Part shown: positions 11,100 through 22,213 of the stretch, in pieces
How the letters are laid out: each line of letters opens with the position of its first letter
Numbering within the stretch: position 1 is the stretch's first letter
Assembly (NCBI GenBank): GCA_944472135.2
Contig: OX235264.1
Coordinates: 124,339,809 to 124,403,808, forward strand
Direction: 5' to 3'
DNA from: Trichobilharzia regenti
Taxonomy: Eukaryota > Platyhelminthes > Trematoda > Strigeidida > Schistosomatidae
Length of the DNA: 64,000 nt
Position numbers and translations under genes: made by a program
The notes under the pieces: generated by a model
Databases searched by the model: none
Told to the model about the DNA's origin: nothing
Seen by the model: the letters and a program-made list of their open reading frames with translations, nothing else

Positions 11100-11590
11100 T
11101 TAGGCTTGATGCCAGAGTCTATCCTGAAGCTAAGGCCGTTCCCATCTATCGAACAACTTGCCTTTTGGTGTAACAAAAAATCGATAGATATCCTTCTCAT
11201 GTTAACTCCAACTGTATATACGAATTTACATGTATCTGCGGGAGCAGTTACATTGGAAGAACTTAATGAAGGATATACTTCCGATTTTCTGAACATGTAA
11301 CAAAAACTTTATATCTAAAGGGAACAAATGCTTTAAACAGTGCCATCGCCAGGCATCTCCTTGACACCGGTCATGAGTTGGATGTCGCAAGATCGTTCAA
11401 AGTTATCAATAGGTAAGAGAGTTCAGTTCTTCTCAAGTGTGCTGAAGTCATCTCCATCGGAAAGAAACAGTTATGATTCTTTCCCTGCCAACCTGGTAAC
11501 TGGATATTTTCACCCCTCTTTGATCTGATTACGTAATGTCGAAAGTTTCCATTGTGTATGATCATTATTGTTCGGAATAGTGTTTAATAT
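11100..11590 (+). mobile_element. Penelope-like element fragment, GIY-YIG end
   Basis: Matches the reverse complement of 33440-33830. Readable pieces are CVSAGAVTLEELNEG-type sequence around 11230, then NALNSAIARHLLDTGHELDV near 11325-11390 and the 3' tail ending TATGATCATTATTGTTCGGA. Frame broken at several points; no RT upstream. Confidence 0.65.
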
Positions 11591-11968
11591 CACATATTTA
11601 ATAATGACTTTGGGTTGTAAGCAGCTGATGAGAGGCCAACGAAATAAACACTGATGGTACCATTTTATTCTGCAAAACCACTGTTGTTCTTGCTTTATTC
11701 TAAGTTCTTTTAGTATCTCTCAAAGAATGAAAAAGATAAAACGATTCTGCTGTTGTTTTGACTGATATTTCACCATTTAATGATGCTGCTAATAGCTTTA
11801 TCAAAGTGGCAATATTAAACCAAAACTTACAAAATTTCAGCTTGTGCTTACAGCAGCATAATTAACAAAAATGTGATAATCAATTTCAGTATGTGAACAC
11901 ACGCTGTTCTAATAATTTAATACACTTGTCAATTCCAATAATCTACACAGGATTCTGTTATTTTTAGC
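11591..11968. other. Unassigned AT-rich sequence
   Basis: No gene or repeat recognised. It ends in a good 3' splice-site-like stretch, TTCTGTTATTTTTAG at 11953-11967. Confidence 0.4.
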
Positions 11969-11969
11969 A

Positions 11970-12122
11970 ATGGGCCAACTTGAAAATAAAATTGTAAAAT
12001 CACCTTATGCTGAAGAAGTGGGGTTTTGCCACTTCGTGGATGGAAACTGGGTTGTTGAAATGGGCTCTAATTCTGCTCTAGTCCATCATCACCCTTATTC
12101 AGACAATTTGGATTCTATTTGA
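11970..12122 (+). CDS. Possible small ORF or terminal exon, unknown product
   Basis: An uninterrupted 50-codon frame from ATG 11970 to TGA 12120-12122, reading MGQLENKIVKSPYAEEVGFC, then HFVDGNWVVEMGSNSALVHH and HPYSDNLDSI. It follows TTTTTAG directly, so it could be the last exon of a + strand gene whose earlier exons I cannot find. Composition looks protein-like and unlike the repeats around it. No family is recognised, and a chance frame or an old retrocopy is possible. Confidence 0.25.
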   Translation: MGQLENKIVKSPYAEEVGFCHFVDGNWVVEMGSNSALVHHHPYSDNLDSI

Positions 12123-12129
12123 TATGAAG

Positions 12130-12590
12130 TGCTACTAATATTAGACGTTCTTTATGATTTATGAAATTTTTCCGCATGATTTCAGCAATGTCAAAATGAA
12201 TTTTGTGACTTCATTCTACTATAGGGTGTAGACCACTTACGGGGGATGATTTACCAGGTTTCTCTAGTTCACAAGTGGATTTATGAATGGTCGGAGCGAT
12301 GTTTTGCGGTGTTCATTTCTTCTGATCTTGTTTTTTCTCTGGAGAGTTTTGTCCAAAGCATTTTATTTTATAGACACAATTGCATTGAGAATCCTTTGAA
12401 ATTCGCTATTTTACATGGACAAAGTTGCTTTGTAGTGTGTGTATGTGTGTGCGTATGATGTTTTGAAAACCACTCTAATGTTGTACGTTTATTGAGTGCT
12501 CTTCGTCTGACGTTTCTAATCTATATGGAATGTCATATGTTGGGGTGCATGTCTTCGCAAATACGTTTTCAATCATATTCAACGTCGGTG
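12130..12590. other. Unassigned sequence with a GT-rich stretch
   Basis: Contains a short TGTGTATGTGTGTGCGT tract at about 12437-12453. No gene recognised before the PLE frame begins near 12600. Confidence 0.35.
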
Positions 12591-12599
12591 TTGATTTTC

Positions 12600-13640
12600 T
12601 GGTTCAATATTACCGCTTTGATATAGTGAAGCGAACAACCACAGGGGAATTAGAAACTCATGTTTATAAGAAATCAACTTACACAGACCAAATCCTGAAT
12701 TACTACAGCAACAATCGAATAAAACAAAAAAGGAATTGCATACAGACACTATTCAAGAAGGCCAGGACTCATTGTAGCACTCCCACCTTAAAGAAAATTG
12801 AAGAAAAGTATCTTATGGACGTCTTTCAAAAGAATGGATATCCACGGAATTTCTTCAAAAGACGTATACCCCCTAGCCAACCTATCAAACCAAAAGCCCT
12901 CAAGGAAAGAACAAAGAAAATCGCCTTACCATATATAAAGGATATCTCAGAAATCACTACAAGACTCTTCAAACCTTTAAGAATCAATGTCGTACACAAA
13001 CCAACAAAGTCGCTTCACTCAATTCTATGTCAACCAAAAGACTCAACAGCGAAAGAAGACAAAACCAACATCATCTACAAAATAAATTGTAAATAGCTGA
13101 GAAAAACACTACATTGGCCGAAGTGGACGTCCCCTTCATCTTCGTATCCACGAACATAAGCTAGCCGTCAAAAGACATGATATCCACTCCATCACTCATA
13201 TCACTACCTGCAGACAACAATGGACATCAATTCGACTGGGACAACGTTCAAATATTAGACAGAGAAAACAACAAGAATGCCAGAGAATTTTTAGAAGCTT
13301 GACATTCCAGTGAATCCTCAATCAATAGACGCATCGAGATAGACAAAATTTATCAACCGATAAGAAAGAGACCTCACACACAGAGGGTCAAGGTTCAAGT
13401 CAGAGGAACAATCAGCTTCAATACAATTAGCCGCCTAGAGGGTGTGAAAACACACAAAAACTACTAATCACGACATTCTAGGTCAGCCACCAGGAGAGAT
13501 GACTAATAAACTCGTGGAGAAATCTTAAAGCTCACTTCAATTCAAATTGAAGTATGTGCTGACGGAAGATGTCTCCTAGTGGTGGGGCAATAAAAACTTT
13601 GCAAATTAACTATCCATCTCACAGAACACAATCACATCAA
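12600..13640 (+). mobile_element. Penelope-like element (family 2), RT C-terminus, GIY-YIG and 3' end
   Basis: The open stretch 12530-13096 reads GELETHVYKKSTYTDQILNY, then CSTPTLKKIEEKYLMDVFQK and ALPYIKDISEITTRLFKPL, ending TNIIYKINCK at a stop. After a frameshift the GIY-YIG part follows (LHWPKWTSPSSS in the broken frame; the intact version of the family reads HYIGQSGRRLPLRIHEHK on the - strand near 41700). The 3' non-coding end (13500-13640) includes ATTCAAATTGAAGTATGTGC and the GGGGCAATAAAAACTTTGC block that recurs at 15960-16090, 22214-22330, 22975-23070, 41215-41330, 48940-49050 and 57685-57775. Confidence 0.8.
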
Positions 13641-13799
13641 AATTATCCACCTGAGCTACAAATCTTCTCTATCAAATTGATAAAGCTTTTAACAGGATTT
13701 TACAGTTTATCGAAACGTCAGTTAAAAACGACGATTGTATCTTTTTGTCATTTCCATTCAATGGGAAAACCAAAAGACTCTTTCTAATAATCAATATAG

Positions 13800-14290
13800 A
13801 ATATGCTTAATGCTCAAATGTTTTTTTCTCAAACTGTTAGAAGGGAACTCAGTTTGGACATTTATTCCTCGTCCTCATCCCCCTTGTGATGTATAACGTA
13901 AAAATATGCGAAAGAAGAGGAACAAATCATGACAGAATATTGTTTATATTGGAAAATAATTATGAAATTGATGAATACAAGAAGGCGGGAGGTTTGAGGG
14001 GGCCGGGAATGAGGTAATATATAAACAAGAGTATATAAGTAGTATGTGTAATAATAATAATAATCAAATTTTAAATCATCTATAAACTTCATTTTTTATT
14101 TTTTTGAATGAGGTATATATATGCATATTGAATTACACATTACATAATTTTAATTTTGATGAAAGAAGACTTTGATATTTGTTAAAAGTGATTCAGTGAC
14201 ATGCGAGTCTGTATATGGTTACGTGTTTGTTTGATGACCTTGTGCCTTAATGGATGATAGAGTTTTAAAATAACCAAACAAACAGAAAGG
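13800..14290. other. Unassigned AT-rich sequence
   Basis: AT-rich, with a TAATAATAATAATAA tract at about 14050. No gene or known repeat recognised. Confidence 0.4.
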
Positions 14291-14569
14291 AGGTTCAATG
14301 TTTCCAATGTTTGTTTTATGTCTCGTTGTAAGAAGAAAAAACAGTTTAAAAATAACCAAAAGAATACCGGGGAATGGTATCAATTTTTATAAGACAGCAC
14401 GACAACGTTGTTTAGGATTCATTGGAGAACCAACTGGACAGTTGAATGTTGTGGCAAAATCAGGCAGTTCATTCATGATATGATTTACTCTGTACAAAAA
14501 TATATGAAAAATTACAAGAAAATATTAGTAATAATTAAAGTTGTTCAATGGAAAATGAGGTTGAGAATT

Positions 14570-15575
14570 TTGGAGTTTAAAGTGCAATGGGATCTCCGTT
14601 GGGTCCACTACTATCAGACTGGTTCGTGGCAAGCCTCGAGAAAGGTTGACTAAAGCCGAGCATTGACAAATTACGACTGTATAAATGATACGTAGACGAA
14701 GTATTCATTATTTGCGACAACAACAGTGACCTAAATCTACTGCTGAGGACATTTAACTGTTGCCATCCAGCAATAAAATTCACTCTTGCATTGGAAAACG
14801 AATCAAAAATTCTGTTTCTTGATGTAGAACTAACAAGAAGAGCTGATGGGAGCCTAAGAAGATCAATCCATAGAAAAAGCTACTTAGAATGGTCGACTAA
14901 CGAGCTTCTATAACTGGGTACCCACCAATTCAACAAAAGTGGAATTTAATTAAATCACTTGCTACGCGCATCCGACCCATCTGTAATTCCGATGTTCTAG
15001 AAACAGAATTAGATATTCTGAGAGAAACTTCATCTAAAATGGATACCATTGATAAAAATATCAAACCAAGGATTTGTAAAAATGAAACTTCACTTGCGAC
15101 GAAAAAGAAACTCTACATGAACCTTGATTTCAAGGGAGATTTAACAAGCGATATTCTCTAGAGAAGGATCACATCATCTCTGAGAAGAACATTCTTTGCA
15201 GCAACGTTAAGAATAGTGTTCTCCAGTCGCCCACTTATCTGCAGAAGTCTCAAAGACAAGATTTTGCATCTGATCACTTCTATGTGCTGCTGTGAAGCCA
15301 GGTACATCGGTCGTTTGACTCGCACCCTGTCCAAGAGGATTGAAGAACACTATCCAGCATGGTTGCGAGAAGGCAGTACTGGTGCAATAAGGAGTGCGAT
15401 AATTGAAGACCTGGTCAACACTGATCATTCCATCTCAACAAACGCCTTCTTCAAAGTAATCTATAGAGTCAAGAATAACCTACCAAAGGCAATACGGTTT
15501 TGTCTTCTTTGTATCTCTGAAGTTCTGGCCATTCACATAGAAAACCCAGAGCTGTGCATACAACTTTGTTGATTT
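14570..15575 (+). mobile_element. Penelope-like element, RT core to GIY-YIG C-terminus (broken)
   Basis: Starts within RT at an AMGSPLGPLLSDWFVASLEK block (14583 onward) with YVDEVFIICD as the degenerate active-site region (usual YVDD), then FTLALENESKILFLDVEL. After stops and frameshifts the GIY-YIG part is readable at 15280-15572: ARYIGRLTRTLSKRIEEHYP, AIIEDLVNTDHSI, FKVIYRVKNNLPK and a terminal NPELCIQLC. Upstream RT is missing. Confidence 0.75.
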
Positions 15576-15829
15576 TGATGACTTAATTTTGTTTGTTTGC
15601 CTGTTCTTTAATTGCTTATAATTCTTGTATTCATTTAGAATTCTTGCGTAATTTCGTATTCTCTACTTTATTTCTATGTGTATCCTGAGTAAAACTCAAT
15701 CATCAAACTATTCATATTATTACATAACTTCTTTTAACAACTGTTTGTGACAACTCATCACCTTTGTTACTACCCTAATTTGATTAACGCCTAATTTTCT
15801 TGACCTGTATTACCAATCTTCACCTGTTG

Positions 15830-16110
15830 AGTTAAAATAACCATAACCAATTGTATTTTTGTTTGACAAACTTAATGTACACGTATATGCAAAATAACAC
15901 ATATTTATTTGGGATTGTACAGCTAAGAAAAAATGAATTCGCCGGCGAAAAGAGACTCTTCGCTGAACTACGTGTTTTGTTTTCATTATTTTGATGTGGT
16001 TTTGTTCTCTGAGCTGGATGGTTAGTTTGCGAAGCTTTCATCGCCCTACTGGGTGACATCTTCAGCGCATACTTCAATTTGTTTTCATTATTGTCTGGAT
16101 TCATGAATTA
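15830..16110 (-). mobile_element. Family 2 PLE 3' end, reversed
   Basis: Reverse complement of the PLE 3' end at 13500-13640: GATGTGGTTTTGTTCTCTGA, then GCGAAGCTTTCATCGCCCTA. It lies 3' of the PLE at 14570-15575 in opposite orientation, part of a recurring inverted arrangement in the window. Confidence 0.65.
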
Positions 16111-16119
16111 ATTTTTTTT

Positions 16120-16530
16120 ATCCATCTTATTCTACTGATGTCCTTTTTCATTCCCTTGAATTACGATTGATACGTAGGACTTGAATTCTCAATGGCCTTG
16201 GGGGTTTGTATTTACGGGGTAGGAATGCTTGCTAACCGCGCACAGTCAAGCATTCCACTTGTTCAGACTGATTACCCGATGGGAAAGTAGGTGAGATTCT
16301 TTCAGGAGCTCGTCAACCGGCATTTGTACCCTGGATCATGCACATGATGTTGTTGTTCAGGATTCTGCCATTCAACTAACTTTTCCTAGTGCTAATTTCT
16401 CAATGTATTCACCATTTAGGCTAACACATCACTAAGATCATTCCTCTGAGAGACCTAGAAATTCTGTCAAATCTTCACGTGGAATATGTCAACTTTATTG
16501 AAATTTGAAGTGTTGATCTGCAGCGGCTAG
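16120..16530. other. Unassigned sequence
   Basis: No gene, RNA gene or securely matched repeat was seen. Confidence 0.35.
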
Positions 16531-16534
16531 ATTG

Positions 16535-17015
16535 GATACAGGATTTCACGAAATCAGTTGGAGAAGTGTTGGAAAACCTGTACTGGAGTGTTGTGGAGTT
16601 GTTCGGTCCTTATTTGGGAGTCTTCAGCAGTGCGCACACACTACTGAGATACGAACCCAGGATACTTTCCTGTTACAAGGTGAGCTCGTAGACCATTCAG
16701 CCACAAGGACCCTATCCAGTGATCAGCAGATGGATTCTAGCTTATACCATCTGGTGATTTTAGCAGGACCACCAGCTAACGTCTGATACTAGCTAGTGCC
16801 TGGCTACAGAACGACGTCTGCTGGATTTCTAGTAACATTTTATGGTGGTGGTGCTAAAATGAATTTGTAGAAGCTGAAATTCATGGACTATCCACTGAGC
16901 TGTCTCTCAGTGACTAAATGGTCTACGAAGTCATCTTACGGCCAGTAGGTCCTCAATTTGAATTGTGATAGGTCCGTACAGATGAAGAGTGTCGAACTAG
17001 GAGGAAACAGCTGTC
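16535..17015. mobile_element. Family 2 SINEs, - copy and diverged + copy
   Basis: The - copy (16535-16705) has its head at the right, with B box GGGTTCGTATC in reverse. Its ribozyme-like body reads CACTGCTGAAGA then CTCCCAAATAAGGACC in reverse, i.e. the closest in the window to an intact CTGAAGA core. The + piece 16895-17010 is more diverged (GTGACTAAATGGTCTACGA, GAGGAAACAGCTGTCGAATG). Confidence 0.6.
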
Positions 17016-17019
17016 GAAT

Positions 17020-17780
17020 GCTTGTTTAAATGATCTCATCTCACAATCAAGCTTGAAACGAATCGAATTCCTACAACTCTTGAAAATTGCATTTATTATA
17101 CATTGTGAAGTTTTTCATGTCCAATCAAGTCTTTTATTCATGACATCATTAATCTATAGATACAATTCAAAATGAAGATAAACTTTTCCACTGATACACA
17201 GAATTCTACTGAAGCACGCAAATCGAATATTGATAGTTGTTTAATTACATCAATATAAACAAATAAACAAGTCATTTCTGCTCAGAATGTAATTAGTAAA
17301 CTGGGCTGGTTCACCAAGGATAGAGAGCACTCAAATGTGAATACAGTTCCAATCTTCCAAACGAGTGCAGTGAATATGTTCAGTTAGTTATCTTGACAAC
17401 CAACTGGTGTATTATTTTGCGAATAATATCGGTGATTCACTAGTGGAAAGCTTGGGTTTGATTCTTGATAGATGCACTCCTGAAACTCGTCTAGATTACA
17501 AGCTGGCAGTCAGATCGGGAAAAGAGGAAGGTTGTGTATGGGTCAAGGGAACTCATTTTGTGAAATAAACTCCCAAGGCCTAAAGCTTTATGTTCTATTC
17601 GGAAGCATGTATTGAAAGTAACCCCACTTAGTCTACTACCTCGTTAGTTTTCTAGACGGTTGTAAGCTCGGGGAAAGAGGAAAGATTGGAAGTGCAGTAA
17701 GCGATTCTACACCTAAAAATCAATCCACTTGCTATAGAAACTCCAAAGCACAAGGAGAAAGAAAAAAAACAGACCTATTC
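17020..17780. other. Unassigned sequence
   Basis: No coding exon or RNA gene recognised; base composition is typical of the surrounding non-coding DNA. Confidence 0.35.
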
Positions 17781-17789
17781 TTCACTGGA

Positions 17790-18244
17790 ACCAGAGAGAC
17801 ATAATGATGTAGCAAGGCGAAAGCCTTTGAGAAGCCAGTCGGTTGACCTACGTCTTCTTTCGATGAAAGCGAAAATAACCATAGGAATGCAGAATGTATA
17901 AACTCGAAAATTTACAGGTGTTAAAAACTCAATAAATTGACAGAAGAAACAATCACTGAAGACAGAGAAGATCGAGATGATGAAGATGACTAGCTGACCA
18001 ACAACAACAACAGCAACAACATACACCAATCACTGTCACGGGAGAAATTCGAAAGAGGTCACTCCGTTCACTTATCTCATCAGGCAGCATTGTTTCAACT
18101 GTAGGAAACCCGAATGAGGATGTCAATGCTAGCCGGAATCGGAAAGCTAAGACAGACCTTCATCACTTTGGATCAATTAGAAAAACTTCTGCACTCAGTC
18201 AGCATAAAAAACAAGTATCGGATTCTCAACACCAATGTTAGGCG
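17790..18244 (+). mobile_element. RTE-like LINE, part left of the Merlin insertion
   Basis: Contains the linker with CAACAACAACAACAGC, then GGGAGAAATTCGAAAGAGGT and CACTCCGTTCACTTATCT, matching 35090-35290 and 54400-54610 in the same order. It continues after the Merlin element at 19396. Confidence 0.65.
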
Positions 18245-19395
18245 AAGTTAAACTTTAAGCACCACTAACTACCAATCAGCGAACGACCTCGAATGGTCCA
18301 ATGAGGTTCATGTACTTGGGTTCAAGGTTGTATAGCGCTTGATTCGTTTCAAATGCGTGCTCTAACAAAGTTACACTAGCAGTTCGAGGAGGATAATGTT
18401 TTGCAGGATTACCTGGATTTTGGGTTGCTCAGGAAGGAGAGGATTTGTTCATGTGGTGGTGGTGTGTGATGAGTTTAAAAATCTTTAGCAGGTCGATTAA
18501 TGGATGTGTACATCGTTGTGTAATTTGTTTGAGACGAGTTTGTATTAGAGAATGTAAGATGACAAATCTAATATTTCATAGGAACATTTGTTGCCTCTCT
18601 CCTTAACACAGATCTTGTATATTTGTAACTTCTGGATTTTAAAACAGCTTGTGAGAGGCGCAGCTACTGAAACCGAAAATAGCCTCGTCTCAAAAGTTCA
18701 GTGGTATCAGGACTACAGAGCCACCGCATCATGGAAAATGGAAAAAATTACTTCGTCGTTGGGTGGAGAGGGCATTTTTGTGCACATGAACGAAACTGTG
18801 TTACTGAAGGAAAAATACAACCGTAGTCGTCAGCGAGCCAACAATGTTTGGGTAATTGGTTTATATGACACCTGCCTACAAAAAGGATTCGTGGAGAGAA
18901 TACCAAATAGAAAGGCAAATACTTTAATACCTATTATTACTAGACCTGTGGGACAGGAATCAATAGTGAATACGGATGAACGGAAAGGTTATAACTCTCT
19001 GTTATCTCTTGGATATTCATCACAGAGTGGACCATTCCAGTGATTTTGTGGATGCCATTACGGGGACACACATCAATTATACAGAAGGATTTTGGGGAAG
19101 TTTGAAAAATAGGATTAGGGCTATAAATGGATCTTAAAAGGATCTCATTTATAGTCATTTGGATGAATATATGTACAGAATATGGTGTGACTTTTCTGTT
19201 GACAGTCCTATGCGTAACTGGGAGATGTTTTTGTCACACGTTAGAGAAAGATACCCTATGTAAGCGTTTTATGCAGTTTATATGCTTTTTTTTCATAAAT
19301 ATACGTTTTCCTTAATCAAAAATCCCTCTTTCATGTGATCGGCCCGTTGAAGGTCGTTTGCTGATTGGTAGTCAGTAGTGCTTAAAGTTTAACTT
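18245..19395 (+). mobile_element. Merlin-type DNA transposon
   Basis: Terminal inverted repeats of about 50 bp: 18245-18296 begins AAGTTAAACTTTAAGCAC, and the reverse complement of 19345-19395 begins with the same 18 bases and continues with few mismatches (TACCAATCAGC, ACGACCT). Between them lies a transposase related to the IS1016/ISXO2-like DDE family, known as Merlin in schistosomes. It is inserted inside an RTE copy, whose halves flank it. A clean 8-9 bp target duplication was not resolved; TGTTA occurs on both sides. Confidence 0.75.
18650..19266 (+). pseudogene. Merlin transposase, inactivated
   Basis: The frame reads LGGEGIFVHMNETVLLKEKY (usual VEIDET with the first catalytic Asp; here Asn), then RANNVWVIGLYDTC, ANTLIPIITRPV and SIVNTDERKGY with the second catalytic Asp. 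Around 19015 a one-base frameshift follows LLSLGYS; the next frame continues HHRVDHSSDFVDAITGTHIN and YTEGFWGSLKNR with the third acidic residue (Glu). A stop interrupts at about 19134, then DEYMYRIW and the C-terminal end PMRNWEMFLSHVRERYPM before TAA near 19264. Three independent lesions show a dead copy. The N-terminal zinc-binding part is not readable. Confidence 0.8.
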
Positions 19396-19840
19396 TGTCT
19401 ATTGTTATTTCGGTTCTTCTTTTCTATGGATCAGAAACTTGACTAGAGCGTTTCGAAAACCATTGTCAATAGGCTTCTGAAAGCTTTTATCAGGAGCTGC
19501 CCTAGTTTGCTCAATACTGAACATCTGATGTTAGCTGGTCAGAAAGAAATTAGCAACAAGAAGATCTGGAAATGAACTAATCAAGAATCCAGTGCTTCTG
19601 ATGTAAACTGATATAGATCGGACAGACACTGAGGAGTAGACCGTCGGGTGACATCGCACGCCCGACTATCTCCCGAGTGAAGCGCAAATGGGAGTTAATG
19701 AGCGGGGTATGGGAGGTGAAAGCTTATGGGTCATCGATAGGCCAGCTGAAGAGGGCTCCATATGACAGTACAAAATGGAGATGTGCTTTTGAAGCCATAT
19801 ATTCCATTTAGAACACAAGGGAGTAATAATAACAAAGAAA
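19396..19840 (+). mobile_element. RTE-like LINE, part right of the Merlin insertion
   Basis: Resumes at TTCTATGGATCAGAAACTTG, then the block with AAAGAAATTAGCAACAAGAA and GGACAGACACTGAGGAGTAG, and the AT-rich tail GAACACAAGGGAGTAATAAT. It matches the order in 35290-35725. Confidence 0.65.
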
Positions 19841-19916
19841 ATGGATGTTAATCCATGATAAGACCCCTTTGTAATAAAATGTTCCATCGAATAGTTTTCA
19901 AAATTCAGGTTATTTT

Positions 19917-19985
19917 GTTAATGGTGTCGGAAGAGTGCACGTTTCGTCCCACTTGGGACTCGTCACCTAGACATAAGAGTGATTG
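19917..19985 (-). ncRNA. Decayed hammerhead ribozyme motif
   Basis: On the - strand: GTGACGAG, then TCCCAAGTGGGAC and GAAACGTGCAC. Stem II and the GAAA box are kept, but the core CUGACGA starts with G instead of C (position C3, which pairs with G8 in the active fold). Probably inactive relic of a Smα-type SINE. Confidence 0.5.
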
Positions 19986-20051
19986 GATCACTTTAAAAAA
20001 AATGACATTACAGATATATTTCTAATTCATACAATATAAACTATCACTCAC

Positions 20052-20131
20052 AGTACTTCATATGGCGGTTGCGGTGTTGTCGCCACCAGCTGGTAATATT
20101 CATCCCACATATCCATGCTGTGACAGAATGT
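20052..20131 (-). CDS. M13 peptidase homologue, most 3' exon found
   Basis: Acceptor TTTCTTTCAG, then TFCHSMDMWDEYYQLVATTP and QPPYEVL. It follows the LTYAQ end of the 23908-24012 exon in phase 0 and corresponds to the family's region after FFLSYAQ..C. Two endings are possible: splicing at a consensus donor GTGAGT (20051-20046), leaving a split codon, or reading through to TGA at 20050-20048. M13 proteins usually continue about 35 residues to a Cys..Trp end, so a further exon to the left is likely, but I could not find it. Confidence 0.7.
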
Positions 20132-20199
20132 CTGAAAGAAAAAAATAACCACGATGAAAATGATCTTATATGCTCTTTGATTAATATTTTGTCTATTCT

Positions 20200-20345
20200 T
20201 ACAGTCAGTAGCTCAGTGGTAACGCCTCTGACTTACAGTACTGGCTGATTAGGGTTCGAATCCTTGTAGAGACCTTATGCCGTCCGCCATGGCAGATTCA
20301 CTTTTCTGGTGCATTCTTATAAACACGAAACTTAAGACTTGCAGC
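20200..20345 (+). mobile_element. tRNA-like SINE head
   Basis: CAGTAGCTCAGTGGTAACGC resembles an A box and GGGTTCGAATCCTTG is a perfect B box, 45 bases apart. It lacks a foldable acceptor stem, so a SINE head rather than a tRNA gene is likely. It lies next to the last M13 exon. Confidence 0.45.
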
Positions 20346-20699
20346 GTAAGTACCTCCAGCCACCTAATATCGCGCCGGATTGTTTAGCTATCTGAGTAGA
20401 ATTTGGATAGCTCGAATAAATCAGTCGTTTCAGTTGAATGGGTGGACGAAAATGCTTCATTAGTGAGTTGAATGACAAACATAACTAGATGCACGGAAGT
20501 ATTACATCCTAAAACATTAACTGCCAGCATCCCAAACATCAATCAACCAGCTCACTGACAGCTGCTTGATGGAATTCCTGAAACTGCAGTGGGAATTAAT
20601 GACTCTTACCGTCCACCACGTCATCCTGAAGTGGGTACTTGTCAAAGGCATTTTTGGGGAGGGTAGCATTACAATTCGAGTTGACAGAGCTGAAATCCA
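20346..20699. other. Unassigned sequence
   Basis: No gene or repeat recognised between the tRNA-like SINE and the next family 2 SINE. Confidence 0.3.
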
Positions 20700-20890
20700 A
20701 GAGTCATCGAATTCCAGTTGACCAAGTGACTGGATGGTCAACGAGCTTGATTTCTTAACCTGAAGTTTTCGGGTTTCATCCTTGATGATAAGATCGTTGT
20801 TGTGTATTGCTAAACAATTTCAAAATAGGAGGTAACAGCTTTCCGGTGCTCACTGGTCTTCAGTTAAAAGCGAAAGTCAATCACTGTATA
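20700..20890 (+). mobile_element. Diverged family 2 SINE
   Basis: AAGTGACTGGATGGTCAACG and GTTTTCGGGTTTCATCC preserve the positions of the two pol III boxes, followed by AGGTAACAGCTTTCCGGTG. Much diverged from the copies at 39-40 kb. Confidence 0.45.
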
Positions 20891-21930
20891 GATTGGCGTA
20901 ATTCTTCTCAGGCGACAGTGATAGCTGAAGAATACAATGGTTCCGCAGATATCTTCACTAATGAAATATTACAACTTCATCAATTCACTTACCCTCCATG
21001 CTTAGAATCCTACTCCCAAGATCTAAATCCCTTTACCATTTTCCAAAAGAAATGATGAAACACCAAATCAGTGAGTTGAAATCCATACATGTTGTCTTGG
21101 TTATAAAGTAGAACAAAGTAAACTACTGAATAGTACAGGATTTCTGATAGATAGATAGCCTGATGTCTCTCTCCAGCGTCTAAAAGATAACTCAAATCCG
21201 TAAATTCGTAGGAGACGTTCACATTATCAGTAAAACGTCCACTGTCCGCTAATTAATATCCGAAATAAACGAACTAGTCAGCCTGTTCTACCACTTCTCT
21301 CCTTGGCCTTTAATTTAGAAGTCTGCGTTTATCAGTGCTGTAATATTGTGGCTTATGCTACTAACAAGATCCGTTAGTAGTGTATAAAGAAACGTACATC
21401 GGCAGAAAAGCATCAAATAGCGGATAAAGGGAATGAAATGAGGTAAACGAGAGGAGATGTGTCATAGCATTCCGGGGAACCATGGGAGACATGAAAACAA
21501 GACAAAGAAAGACAATACAAAGGGCAGAAGTAGCACACGACACGGGAGATCTGTGAAAATGACGATTTTCATATAAGGTGTACATAATTTCCCTATATAT
21601 AGAGATGTGAAATTCCAAATCAGCATTCCGTTACTAAATCTCTAGTCTTCAACTGTTACAATATCATCGCACATTTGAGGGAGATGGGGAGCATAGTAAA
21701 CACTACCAGAGGCCTCCTTAGAGCATGGACATTGCTCTAGAGCCTTCATTCAAAAGGAATGAATTTTCTTAGCTATTCCAGTTAACCAACTTCTTCATGA
21801 TAATAAGACAGTTCTTAAAATATCTAAATCAAATAGAATTCATATCCATCCATAAGTTATAAAATTAACATCGTGAAGTTGAGGATTCCCTGACGCACAA
21901 CATTAGTTATCCATCACTTCTGTTTTCCTT
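20891..21930. other. Unassigned sequence in M13 intron
   Basis: No exon with acceptor and donor, RNA gene or matched repeat found. Short frames on both strands lack recognisable motifs. Confidence 0.35.
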
Positions 21931-21934
21931 TTTT

Positions 21935-22040
21935 TTTGATTACAGCTTGATTCCACACTGTATTTTTGGTACAAGTATGGAATTTTCAGCGTGTATATCG
22001 GTAGCCCAAATTTTGCAGGCCGACCATAGATAACTCTACC
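21935..22040 (-). mobile_element. Family 4 SINE, body only
   Basis: GATTACAGCTTGATTCCACA, then ACAAGTATGGAATTTTCAGC and GGCCGACCATAGAT match 63135-63232 and, reversed, 30950-31035. The tRNA-like head is missing. Confidence 0.6.
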
Positions 22041-22213
22041 TTCATAATTGTACGGATTCATTAAACTATAAACTATTGATTATTGATTTAGATAAGCAGT
22101 CGTATACCATTCATATCAACCAGCAGTGTTTGGTGGTTAGTGATATCGGGGTGATCTAATCAAAGAATGTCTTGGATATGATGAGGATGATCTGTTTCTC
22201 AGGTGACTGATTG

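Noticed and set aside
12530..13096. 188-codon frame as a novel host gene
   Set aside because: It is the RT C-terminal part of a Penelope-like element, matched by 42796-43330 on the other strand.
20205..20275. tRNA gene candidate
   Set aside because: A- and B-box-like sequences are present, but no complementary acceptor or anticodon stem could be paired; more likely a SINE head.
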